Shown: piece by piece, positions 15,224 to 22,744 of the stretch
Layout: each line of letters starts with the position of its first letter
How positions within the stretch are numbered: position 1 is the first letter of the stretch
Source: a virus
Direction: 5' to 3' (one strand)
Length of the DNA stretch: 35,344 nucleotides
IMG/VR virus record: IMGVR_UViG_3300031823_000019
Location: 1 to 35,344 of that record
Notes under the pieces: model-generated
Told to the model about the DNA's origin: nothing
Database searches by the model: none
The model's input: the letters and a program-made list of their open reading frames with translations, nothing else
Position numbers and translations under genes: made by a program

Positions 15224-15381
15224 GTTTTCTTCCACACTTCAAATCGCATAAAGACGTAGACGAAACAACTTCCACCAATTAATGCGCCCCACTGTCCCCA
15301 GAACCGAACTACGAACGCGCTCCACATCGCGGCTATTACAATGGTCAGTATCCACGCCGCGATTTTGTCGCCACGAGTCAC
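15220..15381 (-). CDS. Two-span small membrane protein, 53 aa, GTG start
   Basis: GTG 15381 (GTG ACT CGT) lies in a heptamer array and reads into two hydrophobic helices (residues 7-26, AAWILTIVIAAMWSAFVV; residues 31-46, WGALIGGSCFVYVF), ending FEVWKKT. Its TGA overlaps the next ATG. The absence of charged residues in the spans and the coupled position show that it is real. It could be a virion-membrane component, as it sits between two capsid candidates, or a holin. Confidence 0.72.
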   Translation of the reverse strand: MTRGDKIAAWILTIVIAAMWSAFVVRFWGQWGALIGGSCFVYVFMRFEVWKKT

Positions 15382-15395
15382 GACTCACGAATCAC
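15372..15395. repeat. Heptamer repeat array
   Basis: CACGAGT-CACGACT-CACGAAT-CAC is a three-unit array just after the stop of the 15400 gene. It supplies the GTG start of the 53-aa membrane gene on the minus strand, as the 8821 array does for the 8830 gene. Confidence 0.85.
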
Positions 15396-15399
15396 GCTT

Positions 15400-15885
15400 T
15401 CAGTTCTGGCTCGGCAGCGCGCCGAGCTGCGCGGCCATGGCTGCCGGGTACAGCTTGTAACCCCAGAAATCGATCTGCACGGTGTTGGCGGCGCCGCTCG
15501 AATCGACCGTGGTCACTTTGTACGATCGCTTTTTCGGCATGAGCTGCGGAATCATTCCCGCCGGGAAAGGATTCTGCGCCGTGCCGCAAAAGTTCAGGAT
15601 GTTCACCGCGGCGCTCTGCCAGGCCAGGCCGCCGGCGCTGCCCTCCGTCACCTGAATGGAAAGCGCGCTGCTCGTGAACGTGGCCATCAGCATTAGGAGC
15701 TGGAAATCGGCGTCGGAGTCAATCTGGAACGATTGGTTTTGCGTGTCGTTCCCCGCGTGCGTCAGATTGACGATGTAGTGAAACAGCTTGGCGATATAAA
15801 GCTGCCCGCCGAGCTCCATGATTTGAGGGTCTTGCTGCAGCGAATTCAGTTGATCCTGCGTTAGTGCCGGCGCTTGCGTTGACAT
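15400..15885 (-). CDS. Candidate jelly-roll virion protein, 161 aa
   Basis: GGGGGAA is six bases before ATG 15885; the longer upstream frame lacks an RBS. A helical N-terminal 45 residues (LTQDQLNSLQQDPQIMELGG) precedes beta strands QSFQIDSDADFQLLMLMATF, ALSIQVTEGS, CGTAQNPFPAG, KRSYKVTTVDS and NTVQIDFWGYKLYP. The 'G-T-x-Q-x-P-F-P ... V-x-x-x-F-x-G-Y-K-hydrophobic' pattern matches one I recall in many phage virion proteins with jelly-roll folds. It is the second smallest of the capsid candidates. Confidence 0.74.
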   Translation of the reverse strand: MSTQAPALTQDQLNSLQQDPQIMELGGQLYIAKLFHYIVNLTHAGNDTQNQSFQIDSDADFQLLMLMATFTSSALSIQVTEGSAGGLAWQSAAVNILNFCGTAQNPFPAGMIPQLMPKKRSYKVTTVDSSGAANTVQIDFWGYKLYPAAMAAQLGALPSQN

Positions 15886-16109
15886 CGAAATTCCCCCACG
15901 TCGCGCCGAAGCGCCCGTTTTGTTGGGCGCGAAGGCGGATCGCCACCATCCGGTGTAATGCGTGCGGGCCGACACGCCTTCGCGTCAACGGCCCGCAATG
16001 TCGGAACATGAGTTGGGAATCGTAGCTGCTCGATCTGCCGGTTCCCCCGCCGCAACCCTCTCAAGTTGCGAAAAAGTCCGCTTCGAGACCGAACAGCTAC
16101 GACTTCCAA
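15886..16109 (-). promoter_or_regulatory. Structured 224-bp gap between two capsid candidates
   Basis: No gene is convincing here. A nested hairpin at about 15903-15937 pairs GCGCCC with GGGCGC inside outer CGCC/GGCG arms. A long-range inverted repeat pairs CGTAGCTG (16021-16028) with CAGCTACG (16094-16101). One or both could adjust expression of the 15885 gene relative to the 254-aa capsid candidate upstream. A separate promoter is not evident. Confidence 0.45.
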
Positions 16110-16874
16110 CTAGAGCACCGCACGCGCTTTCTGCCCCTCGAGATACACCCACGCGTTGATACCGGTGCCGATCGGCACGGTATTGTTCGCGTTGGTGGTG
16201 AAGCCCGTGGACTGCGCCCAGGCCGCCAGCGTCGGATCGACTTCCACTTTGAACGCCTGTTGCTGGGCGATCAAAATGCCGTCGATGTTCGGGAACTGGT
16301 CGATACCCGGAGTGCCGTCGCAACCGGGATCCGTGAGCCGGAATCCCTGATGCTCGCTCGGCATGCCGTTGCCCACCGGACCGATGATGGTATTGGCCGC
16401 CGTGGCGCCGAATTGCTGCGCCCAGATGCCGCCGCCCGCCGGAAGCTTGAGAAAGTGCGCGATCACAAAGAACGACTTCGTGGAGATGAAGAAGTTCACG
16501 ATCGTCTGGCTTCCGAACTTGATGGCGTCCGTCTGGTTGCAGAGGTTATCCAGCACGCAGGTGATGCCCCGGACCAACATGCGTTCGGGAGCCTGCAACT
16601 GGTTCGGCTGCACCATGCTCGTCATCTGCAGGGTTTTGGCCACGGTGGCGCCGCCGGTGATGGTGAAGTTGTTGTTCTGCACGATCGAGAACAGCGTTTG
16701 CTTCACTACCGCCGTGGATACGGCCACGCCGTAGTAATCCCATTCCGGCTGAACCACGAAGTCGCCGAGCCCGGCCGCCAGCATGTTCCGCAGGCGGAAC
16801 CGGGGACGTCCGATTTCGTGAGCCGAAATTTCCTGCAAATGCGCAAAGCGTTTTGTGTTCAGATTTCTTGCCAT
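16110..16874 (-). CDS. Candidate major capsid protein (beta-rich, jelly-roll-like), 254 aa
   Basis: AAGGAAG lies nine bases before ATG 16874, below a strong double hairpin. The basic N-terminal arm (ARNLNTKRFAHL) could contact membrane or DNA. From residue 40 the protein is nearly all beta: VVKQTLFSIVQNNNF, ERMLVRGITCVLD, SQTIVNFFISTKSFFVIAHF, GILIAQQQAFKVEVD, GINAWVYLEGQKARAV. The closing 'W-x-Y-L-E-G-x-K-x-R-x-V' strand is like those of jelly-roll major capsid proteins. It is the largest member of the block and has the most prominent leader structure, so it is my first choice for major capsid protein. No recognised family was found. Confidence 0.66.
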   Translation of the reverse strand: MARNLNTKRFAHLQEISAHEIGRPRFRLRNMLAAGLGDFVVQPEWDYYGVAVSTAVVKQTLFSIVQNNNFTITGGATVAKTLQMTSMVQPNQLQAPERMLVRGITCVLDNLCNQTDAIKFGSQTIVNFFISTKSFFVIAHFLKLPAGGGIWAQQFGATAANTIIGPVGNGMPSEHQGFRLTDPGCDGTPGIDQFPNIDGILIAQQQAFKVEVDPTLAAWAQSTGFTTNANNTVPIGTGINAWVYLEGQKARAVL

Positions 16875-16895
16875 TTGCTTTGTACTTCCTTTCTC

Positions 16896-16953
16896 CCGGC
16901 CCTTAGCCGGGAACGTTGGCCGGCCAGTGTTCCGATTTCGGAACGCTGGCCGG
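16896..16953 (-). promoter_or_regulatory. Tandem hairpins in the leader of the capsid candidate
   Basis: The first hairpin (16920-16953) pairs CCGGCCAG.GTTCCGA with TCGGAAC.CTGGCCGG around a TTT loop. The second (16896-16912) pairs CCCGGC with GCCGGG. They fill the space between the stop at 16957 and the ribosome site at about 16884. Sequence differs from the GCGAAAG family but the position is the same. They could stabilise the downstream message. Confidence 0.72.
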
Positions 16954-16956
16954 GTT

Positions 16957-17433
16957 CTAGCTCACGAATTTCGAATAGTTGCGACGGGGACCGAGCATTC
17001 CCATCGCGGCTGCGGCCGCCGGCGTGACCGCGCCCTTGCTTCCGGATGTCTTGGAAGCGGACGCGGCGATCGCGGGCTGCGACTGATAGGCCGGCGTCGG
17101 GATCGTGAAGTTCAACGGCCCGTACTGGCCCATGGACGCGCTGACAAGCGTTCGGCCCGTGACGATGGTGATGGCACGGGAAACCGCCTGCACCGAACCG
17201 CCAATCAGGAAACCTTCGCTCGCGTTGCTGCTCATTTTGTTGAGCAGCCACGAACCGAGGAAGGCCACGCCGAAAGCCATGCCCACGCCCGCCCAGCCGG
17301 TCGAAAGCGACGGGCTGATCATGCTGGGAACGGCGGACGAGGCGACCAGTCCGCCGATGCCTCCGGCGACTTTCACCGCGAGGGCGTTGATGCTGCCCGC
17401 GGCAAAGGGATTGCGATGTCTGTGATGCGCCAT
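16957..17433 (-). CDS. Integral membrane virion-type protein, 158 aa
   Basis: GGAGGAA lies six bases before ATG 17433. After a basic, His-rich start (AHHRHRNPF) come Gly-rich helices (VAGGIGGLVASSAVPSMI; GWAGVGMAFGVAFLGSWLL; GFLIGGSVQAVSRAI) with GxxxG spacing, then an Ala/Ser/Pro-rich C-terminus ending in basic residues. Two or three membrane spans are likely. Position directly before the major capsid candidate fits a membrane protein under the shell. No family was named. Confidence 0.75.
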   Translation of the reverse strand: MAHHRHRNPFAAGSINALAVKVAGGIGGLVASSAVPSMISPSLSTGWAGVGMAFGVAFLGSWLLNKMSSNASEGFLIGGSVQAVSRAITIVTGRTLVSASMGQYGPLNFTIPTPAYQSQPAIAASASKTSGSKGAVTPAAAAAMGMLGPRRNYSKFVS

Positions 17434-17542
17434 AGAAATTCCTCCTTCCCCGCCGTGATTTTCCTTACGGACGCGACGCCGGCGAGCGTCGTACGTCGGA
17501 TTGACAAGTCTGACGATCATTTCGCTGTCAGCCTTTCAAAAT

Positions 17543-17734
17543 CTAGGCGCACTTGATTTGCAAAGTGCGCTGCGGGCCGATCACTTTGCCCGTTTTCTTC
17601 TGTTTCGTACGAAAATGAATTTCCATGAAACTGATCTGCGATTTTTGGATGATCTCGAACATCTTGACCATCGAAAGCGCCATCTGTTTCGGGTCTTTCG
17701 CAGAGAAGTTAAGAACCTTCACGTTTTTCTTCAT
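17543..17734 (-). CDS. Basic 63-aa hypothetical protein
   Basis: This is a small Lys-rich protein. Residues 1-12 form a strand (KKNVKVLNFS), followed by a Met-rich helix (QMALSMVKMFEIIQ) and two strands. The fold could be a swapped beta-alpha-beta dimer. ATG 17734 follows the previous stop by four bases, with AGGACGG upstream. About 110 bases of non-coding sequence with a weak GACGC/GCGTC hairpin follow it before 17433. Confidence 0.68.
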   Translation of the reverse strand: MKKNVKVLNFSAKDPKQMALSMVKMFEIIQKSQISFMEIHFRTKQKKTGKVIGPQRTLQIKCA

Positions 17735-17737
17735 GTT

Positions 17738-18460
17738 TCACCGTCCTGCATTTACTAGCGTTTCGACGGATGGATCACGCCGCACCGCGTCTAAATCGAT
17801 CTCGTCGGAAATGTCATACCTTCCGCCCTTGAAAAACAGTTCCCCGGTGTAGGGATCAACGAGCAGCGCCATCTTCGTGCCGTCAAACGAACTGAGCGAC
17901 GAAATCGGCATCTTGTAGCTGCCGAGCGCGCCCCATGTGGCTTTCCCCGTGGTACCTACCACGATGATTTGCGCCACGGGATGAATCACCAGAAAATTCT
18001 TGAACTTGGCCGAAGCAATTTCCTCGAGCAGTTGCGCAATTTTTGGCGCTTCGCGTTCCTTTTCGCCTTCGGCCAGGTGCGATTGTCCGTGTTGATCGAC
18101 GAGGTACGGGTTCTGTTCCGGGCGATTCGGATCGGGCACGTCCGGCAGCGCGGCGAGTCCGCGGCGCAGTGGCAGGCGCGTGACGATCAGTAAATCCCCT
18201 TCCGGGATCGATCGCGCGATCACCGGGCCGTTTTCCGGCCAGTAGATGCGCCGGCCGACTTTCTCCGCTTTCCACAGCGGCAGCTTGCAATCCTTGTCCG
18301 GCTCGAAATAAATCGTTTCCGTGATTCCCTGCACCACATAGCCGCGGCCAGGCCCGGCGGCGATGCGCTCGCGCTTGATGCGCAGTGAGAAATCGAGATC
18401 CTTCGCAGCGCCCAGTACGATGTTGGCCTTGCTGATTCCGTGTTCAGTTCCCGCTAGCAT
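17738..18460 (-). CDS. Beta-rich hypothetical protein, 240 aa, C-terminal motif shared with the next gene upstream
   Basis: TAAGGAAG precedes ATG 18460 below a hairpin element. Strands dominate the first 100 residues (GYVVQGITETIYFEPDK, GDLLIVTRLPLRR) and a basic/acidic linker follows. The last 60 residues include KMALLVDPYTGELFFKGGRYDI. The pattern 'L-x-x-D-x-x-x-G-x-L-F-x-x-G-G-x-Y-x-I' also ends the 18506-19132 protein, pointing to a shared fold or paralogy. Function unknown; a structural role is plausible from context. Confidence 0.78.
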   Translation of the reverse strand: MLAGTEHGISKANIVLGAAKDLDFSLRIKRERIAAGPGRGYVVQGITETIYFEPDKDCKLPLWKAEKVGRRIYWPENGPVIARSIPEGDLLIVTRLPLRRGLAALPDVPDPNRPEQNPYLVDQHGQSHLAEGEKEREAPKIAQLLEEIASAKFKNFLVIHPVAQIIVVGTTGKATWGALGSYKMPISSLSSFDGTKMALLVDPYTGELFFKGGRYDISDEIDLDAVRRDPSVETLVNAGR

Positions 18461-18473
18461 TGACTTCCTTACC

Positions 18474-18503
18474 GCGAAAGCGCCCCTTACCGGGGCCTTT
18501 CGC
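18474..18503 (-). promoter_or_regulatory. Stop-hairpin-RBS element
   Basis: This has the same 30-bp core as the copies at 12734 and 13943 (GCGAAAG.CCCC/GGGG.GCTTTCGC, loop GGTAA). It starts two bases after the stop of the 18506 gene and is followed by TAAGGAAG and ATG 18460. Confidence 0.82.
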
Positions 18504-18505
18504 TC

Positions 18506-19132
18506 CTAGTTCACGATTCCTTCCGGTTCGATCGTGTATTCCCCGCCCACCAGAAACAGGCGGCCCTGCGGGCCGCGGCGATCGTACATGAGCCGGGGAC
18601 GGCGGCCCGTGACGTCGCCAAACTGGTGGTAGTAATTCGATTCGATCCCGTCGAAGTGCGCCTTTTTCGCGCGGTATTCGATTTCCATGCACTCGCCCAG
18701 GTCGATCATTTCCTTCGAATTGTCCACGCCCAGGTGCGTCAGTTGCCCGCGCGTCACTTTCTGATCCCCGCCCACGAAATAAAGCTGCGAGTGGCCGACG
18801 TTGCCCGCGACCTGCACATCCTTGCCGACGAAATCGAACTCGCCCCATTTCCATCCGCCGGTACGCTTCACCTGCAATTTTCGCAGCACGCCGAGCTGTC
18901 CCAGGTTCGCGGGGCGCGGCTCCGGTTCGATGTAGGTGTCCACGTGCTTGCCCGGCTCGCCGTGGAACTCTTCGTAAACTTGGGAAGCGCCAGCAAGACC
19001 GCTGGCATTTCGCCGGCGCTTCCGCCCTCTCGTACCCGGGTTGCCGCCCATCACCACGAGCTCCGCCGGATTGGCACCCATGAGCACCAGTTCCGCCGGA
19101 TTTTTCTTTCGCGCTCGCATAGGAAGTCTCAC
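18506..19132 (-). CDS. Hypothetical protein of a recurrent phage/plasmid family, about 208 aa
   Basis: GTG at 19132 overlaps the previous TAG (TAGTG); an ATG four codons later is the alternative. The N-terminus repeats NPAELVLMGA/NPAELVVMGG, then a basic stretch. A VYEEFHGEPG segment follows, then a beta-rich core with QLYFVGGDQ and MEIEYRAKKAHFD, and the end HQFGDVTGRRPRLMYD then RLFLVGGEYTIEPEGI. This whole order ('Y-x-x-F-H-G', 'Y-x-x-G-G-D', 'F-G-x-x-x-G-x-x-P-x-L-x-x-D', 'G-G-x-Y-x-I') matches a family I recall from many mobile elements, always without known function. Confidence 0.8.
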   Translation of the reverse strand: MRLPMRARKKNPAELVLMGANPAELVVMGGNPGTRGRKRRRNASGLAGASQVYEEFHGEPGKHVDTYIEPEPRPANLGQLGVLRKLQVKRTGGWKWGEFDFVGKDVQVAGNVGHSQLYFVGGDQKVTRGQLTHLGVDNSKEMIDLGECMEIEYRAKKAHFDGIESNYYHQFGDVTGRRPRLMYDRRGPQGRLFLVGGEYTIEPEGIVN

Positions 19133-19398
19133 TAGGCCGAAGCCGCTTGGTCTCCGTCTGGCTTCGATTCCAATCCGGCCACGTCCGGGCCGTCATCGTC
19201 GGTGGCGTCGTAGAGCGTTTCGGGTGCGCGCGCGACGATGCGGCAGTGATCGCGGTGCCCGGCTTCGTAGATTTTTACGTCCACCAGCTTTTTGCCGAGT
19301 TGGATCGATTCCACCGTGCCGTGAACCGTGATCCCGTCCAGGTCGAACACGACTTTCGTTCCGACCGGAAAATCCTCGATAGTTTTTGTGTTCTCCAT
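19132..19398 (-). CDS. Small SH3-like hypothetical protein, 88 aa
   Basis: AGGAGAG is four to six bases before ATG 19398. Residues 8-45 alternate strands (GTKVVFDLDGITVHGTVESI, KLVDVKIYEA) like an SH3 or KOW-type barrel. An acidic, disordered tail follows. Its stop overlaps the next GTG. The 75 bases upstream (19399-19473) hold no separate gene I can support. Confidence 0.72.
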   Translation of the reverse strand: MENTKTIEDFPVGTKVVFDLDGITVHGTVESIQLGKKLVDVKIYEAGHRDHCRIVARAPETLYDATDDDGPDVAGLESKPDGDQAASA

Positions 19399-19473
19399 TA
19401 CTCTCCTCTTTCGTTTTCGGAAATCCTCGCATTCTGAAACTCTTTGCCCAAGGAAATCCAAGTTTTCCAAGCT

Positions 19474-20292
19474 TCATCGGCGTCTGCCTGTGAAATTGTT
19501 CACCAGCACCAAAGCCCCCACCGCCAGGCCGATATAGATGGCGTTGTTCTCGAGCCATGCGACCGCATCGTTCGCAGTCGCGGCCGCTGCCGCCGGCTGC
19601 CCGCTCGCCGTCGTTCCCGGCGCTACTAAGGTGAGCGACGAAGATTTCAGGCCGTTGTTCGTGATCTGCTGCATCAGGGCGTCGAGCACAGATTTCGCAT
19701 CGCTGATCAGCGCGTGCCCTACACTATCCAGCACGGAAAGACTGAAAGACGCATCCGAAGACCACAATCCCGACGAGCTCACCTGTTGGCTCTCGATCGA
19801 CATGCCATGCGAAGGCAGAAGCGGCGAAAGAGCCTGAATCGCAGCGGCCGAAGTTGTCCACGCTTTCAACGCGGCATAACTCGCCGTGTAAAGCAGCGTG
19901 CTTCCTGGCGGACTCTGGGCAGCCGGCGCGGATGCGGCTTGCCCTGACGAAGGAAGGGGCGGCGTGACGCTCGCCGATGCGGGAGTCGTAGGAACGACTC
20001 CACCGCCGCCGGGAATCGTTACGCCGTACTTTGCGTAGAGCGCGGTGAGCGTGACGTTTCCATTGATCAGGTCGGACAAATCCTGATCTGTCGCGCCCAG
20101 TGAATTCAGCAGCTCGATATCGTTGATGGAGATGCCGGCGTCCACGGCCGCGTTCTCCATCGATGCGGAGAAATCTCCCAGATCATGCGCCGGTGCGGCG
20201 TACCCCAGGAGCGCGTGCGCGCCGGGCTGGTAGCCCAGGTCGCCCATGCCGGCGCGAATCTCAGCGTACGCGGGATGATTCGGGAAAATCAT
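19474..20292 (-). CDS. Tail-anchored membrane protein with YQPGAHALLG motif, 272 aa
   Basis: ATG 20292 overlaps the preceding TGA. The N-terminus carries DLGYQPGAHALLGYA, a motif nearly identical in the 22079 protein. The middle has helices (DIELLNSLGATDQDL) and an Ala/Ser/Pro-rich section. One C-terminal membrane helix (IYIGLAVGALVLVNNF) ends with GRRR. Arg-rich ends after the helix predict the C-terminus inside and the bulk facing the virion or envelope surface. It belongs to a set of four or five such proteins between 19.5 and 23.7 kb. Confidence 0.8.
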   Translation of the reverse strand: MIFPNHPAYAEIRAGMGDLGYQPGAHALLGYAAPAHDLGDFSASMENAAVDAGISINDIELLNSLGATDQDLSDLINGNVTLTALYAKYGVTIPGGGGVVPTTPASASVTPPLPSSGQAASAPAAQSPPGSTLLYTASYAALKAWTTSAAAIQALSPLLPSHGMSIESQQVSSSGLWSSDASFSLSVLDSVGHALISDAKSVLDALMQQITNNGLKSSSLTLVAPGTTASGQPAAAAATANDAVAWLENNAIYIGLAVGALVLVNNFTGRRR

Positions 20293-20480
20293 GTCGGTTT
20301 CACCCTGAATCTTTCGATCGAGAGTTTCAGTTTCTCGATGTCTCCCATCAAATGCTCCGGCACTTCCTGTTCGCAAAACACTCTTCCCGTACCTTCACAA
20401 AACCGCAAAACTAAACGCCCTGAATCATTGAGAAGTAAAACCACTTCTGCCTGCAGGGGTACGCTGTGAATTATTTTCAT
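20289..20480 (-). CDS. Small soluble protein, 63 aa, coupled to tail-anchored neighbours
   Basis: ATG 20480 overlaps the TGA of the previous gene and its own TGA overlaps the next ATG. Strands EVVLLLNDSGRLVLRF and a C-terminal helix (MGDIEKLKLSIERF) suggest a compact alpha/beta fold. No signal or membrane segment. It is one of the small soluble genes that alternate with membrane proteins here. Confidence 0.75.
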   Translation of the reverse strand: MKIIHSVPLQAEVVLLLNDSGRLVLRFCEGTGRVFCEQEVPEHLMGDIEKLKLSIERFRVKPT

Positions 20481-21100
20481 CGGCGACCTTTCTTTCCGCC
20501 GAGAATCCATGAGGCAAACACGACACCGCCGGCGGCCAGAACTCCATTCGGCACGCCGCTCCATAGCGTTTCCTCCGTGAGCCAATTCATCAGGGAAGAA
20601 AAGAAATCCGTGGCCGCCGCCGCGGCCGCTGGTTGCGCTTGCGCAAATTGGGCCGGCGAGGGCGCGGGCGTGCCCTGAATCAAATCCCCCTGCGCGGCCA
20701 GTGCGGAGCCTTGCGGCGTCAACTGATTTCCGCCCGTCAAGAGCGAGCCGGACTGATACAGCGTTTGTGCGTCCTGCGTGAGATATCCCGCGTAGGTAAT
20801 GCCCGTAACCGGATCGATGATGCTGGAAACGTGAATCGGTTCACCCTGAACGGGTTGTGTGAAGGGCAGCGAACCGGACGATGGAGCGGCGCTGGACGAT
20901 TCGGTCACGCCCACTTCGATAGGAGGTTCAGGCGTTGGCGTAATCTGATTGGGTAGCGGCGCCGGTTTACCCTGAGCGGGAGCGATGGGCGTGACGGGAA
21001 AAGTCCTGATCGGTGGCATGATGCGATACAGGATCGGATTATTCCGAGCGGTCACATCGGAGATCGCTGCGCCGAGCGCGGGATGATTCGCTGCGATCAT
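20477..21100 (-). CDS. Tail-anchored membrane protein, 207 aa
   Basis: ATG 21100 (ATGA with the preceding stop) is preferred to the long upstream frame. The N-terminal NHPALGAAI is followed by Pro-rich disorder. Near the C-terminus comes WLTEETLWSGVPNGV, then a hydrophobic helix (LAAGGVVFASWILGG) and KKGRR. The 'W-L-x-x-x-T-L-W-x-G-V-P-N' motif recurs in the 22079 and 22554 proteins. It is probably a virion-membrane protein. Confidence 0.8.
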   Translation of the reverse strand: MIAANHPALGAAISDVTARNNPILYRIMPPIRTFPVTPIAPAQGKPAPLPNQITPTPEPPIEVGVTESSSAAPSSGSLPFTQPVQGEPIHVSSIIDPVTGITYAGYLTQDAQTLYQSGSLLTGGNQLTPQGSALAAQGDLIQGTPAPSPAQFAQAQPAAAAAATDFFSSLMNWLTEETLWSGVPNGVLAAGGVVFASWILGGKKGRR

Positions 21101-21306
21101 GTGCCCTGCCCCGCAACAAAATCGCCAGTAGGCGCGAAACATCGGCCAACTCTTTCGAGTTTCGGATCTGCCTCTAAATCCTGCATGCAGCCTTTCAAAT
21201 GAAACCATTCCTCTGGCGTGAAAATAATTTCTTGATCCTTGTCCACGAGGATCACGCGAACTTGTAATTCGGTTCGCTCCACCGAAACCATCGCGCCGCA
21301 CGTCAT
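21097..21306 (-). CDS. Small soluble protein, 69 aa
   Basis: Overlaps of four bases at both ends (ATGA) place it in the coupled run. Beginning TCGAMVSVERTELQVRVIL, it has paired strands, a short helix (PEEWFHLKGCMQDLE) and three Cys. Fold class resembles the 20289 gene product (strands plus helix), so the two may be distant relatives. No known family. Confidence 0.72.
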   Translation of the reverse strand: MTCGAMVSVERTELQVRVILVDKDQEIIFTPEEWFHLKGCMQDLEADPKLERVGRCFAPTGDFVAGQGT

Positions 21307-22079
21307 CGCCGCCTCTTTTTCGGGCGATCCTGGACCGCGATCGAAAGCCCGATCAGTCCCGCGATCACAACTGCTCCCACTACCATGTTCGGAACGCCTG
21401 GAATGAAAGTTGATCCGGACATCCATGACGAGAGCGAACTCATGGCGCCGGAAAAAGGATTCGTGCTTACCGGCGCGGGCTTGTACAGGTTCCCTTGATT
21501 CAAGAGCGCCTGGCCTTGCGCCGTCAGTTTCCCCGCCGCGTTCACGAGTTGGCCGGCGGCCTGCAGCGCCTGCGCGGCGACGGACAGATTGTTCGTGTTG
21601 ATGGTCGACGTTGCGCCCGTGTTCGGATCGGTGATGTTTATATCTTGCCCCGTGGCAGTTGTGCCCACGCCCGCCGACGTCGCCGCGCCCGTGGTCGCAG
21701 CGGTAATCTGCTCCGCGATGTTGTACGGAACCGTTTGTCCCGTCTGAATGTTCGTGTAGGTGCCATCACCGTTGCTGGTGAACTCCGTGCCCACGCTGGC
21801 CGGATAGGATGAATACACCGAAGGCGAAAGCTGATTCGGCAGCGGCAAATCGATTGGTGGAGTCAGGTCAATGATGGGCGCGGGCTGATCGATTGCGCCG
21901 GGATCGATCAATCCGCCAGTGGGATCGGTAGACGTAGTATCGAAAATGACGGGATCGTCGCCCAGCATTCCGAGTAGCGCATGCGCGCCGGGCTGGTAGC
22001 CGCGCAGTCCGCAACACCGGTCGCCCGTGGGCGACACGGTGAGTCCAGGAAGTGGCGAATTGAGCGCGGCGTAACTCAT
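21303..22079 (-). CDS. Tail-anchored membrane protein with YQPGAHALLG motif, 258 aa
   Basis: ATG 22079 overlaps the preceding TGA. The N-terminus has CCGLRGYQPGAHALLGML, shared with the 20292 protein. A Pro/Thr-rich section, an Ala/Gln-rich helical section (AAQALQAAGQLVNAAGKL) and the membrane motif SWMSGSTFIPGVPNMVV lead into a helix (VGAVVIAGLIGLSIAV) and KKRRR. The shared N- and C-terminal motifs with variable middles suggest duplication and divergence. Confidence 0.82.
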   Translation of the reverse strand: MSYAALNSPLPGLTVSPTGDRCCGLRGYQPGAHALLGMLGDDPVIFDTTSTDPTGGLIDPGAIDQPAPIIDLTPPIDLPLPNQLSPSVYSSYPASVGTEFTSNGDGTYTNIQTGQTVPYNIAEQITAATTGAATSAGVGTTATGQDINITDPNTGATSTINTNNLSVAAQALQAAGQLVNAAGKLTAQGQALLNQGNLYKPAPVSTNPFSGAMSSLSSWMSGSTFIPGVPNMVVGAVVIAGLIGLSIAVQDRPKKRRR

Positions 22080-22219
22080 TTCATGAGACCATCGATTTGG
22101 TCGGGACGCGGCTCACGTACACGTACCTCCGGGCTAGCGAAATACGCAGCTTGCGTACGCGATTTGAGATGCTCGACGGGACAAGGAGCGGATTTTCCCC
22201 CGCTACGGTTTCCGACCAT
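22076..22219 (-). CDS. Basic 47-aa hypothetical protein
   Basis: TGATG overlap at the start and ATGA overlap at the end. It is a polar, Arg/Pro/Ser-containing peptide without a hydrophobic core, with one Cys. Its place in the alternating pattern (membrane protein, small soluble protein) supports it more than its sequence does. Confidence 0.55.
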   Translation of the reverse strand: MVGNRSGGKSAPCPVEHLKSRTQAAYFASPEVRVREPRPDQIDGLMK

Positions 22220-22554
22220 CAGCGGCGCCTCCCACCGAAAACTTTTGCCAAGACGAATACGCCTGCGCCGATGGCGAAAATCGAATTGGGCATGCCGGGC
22301 CAGAGCGTCGACTGCCCCATCCACGTGAGTGCCTGATCCCACAGGCTCGTTTGCGTGGGCACCGTGGCCGTGCTGATGGCGAATTGCCCGCCCGGACCGA
22401 AAGAAATATTCGTAAGGGGCGCGTCACCCATCCCGCGCATTCCTGGCCGCAAGCCCGCATCTTCGCGCGTGGAAAGCGCGGCGTATGCGCCCATGCCACG
22501 CAGGTTCGGGTGCAGCGCGTTGATATTTCGCGTGTTGAGCCGCGCGTATGCCAT
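22219..22554 (-). CDS. Small tail-anchored membrane protein, 111 aa
   Basis: ATG 22554 lies four bases after the preceding stop. The N-terminus has two repeats of the form (N/R)-P-(N/G)-(L/M)-R-G-M-G (HPNLRGMGAY and RPGMRGMGDA). The C-terminus has TWMGQSTLWPGMPNSIF, a helix (AIGAGVFVLAKVF) and GGRRR. It is the shortest member of the family, almost only the two shared motifs, so it may show the minimal conserved unit. Confidence 0.8.
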   Translation of the reverse strand: MAYARLNTRNINALHPNLRGMGAYAALSTREDAGLRPGMRGMGDAPLTNISFGPGGQFAISTATVPTQTSLWDQALTWMGQSTLWPGMPNSIFAIGAGVFVLAKVFGGRRR

Positions 22555-22558
22555 TTTC

Positions 22559-22744
22559 CTATTGTTCACTCGATGCAGTGGCTTCTTTTGTCGTAAGCCA
22601 CGGCTGTACAATCGCACTCAGCCGAAGAGATAGCTGAATAGTATCGATTTTTATGTTCACATAATCTGCGAGTATTTCCGCCATCTTGTCGGGATGCCTT
22701 GCACATGCACACCTAAAAGCCTGACGCAATGCTCTGTCATCCAT
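22559..22744 (-). CDS. Helical hypothetical protein, 61 aa
   Basis: ATG 22744 overlaps the stop of the previous gene (TGATG). Predicted helices (RALRQAFRCACARH, MAEILADYVNIKID, LSLRLSAIVQPWL) fill the length. It contains two Cys close together, no membrane segment, and no recognised family. Confidence 0.7.
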   Translation of the reverse strand: MDDRALRQAFRCACARHPDKMAEILADYVNIKIDTIQLSLRLSAIVQPWLTTKEATASSEQ

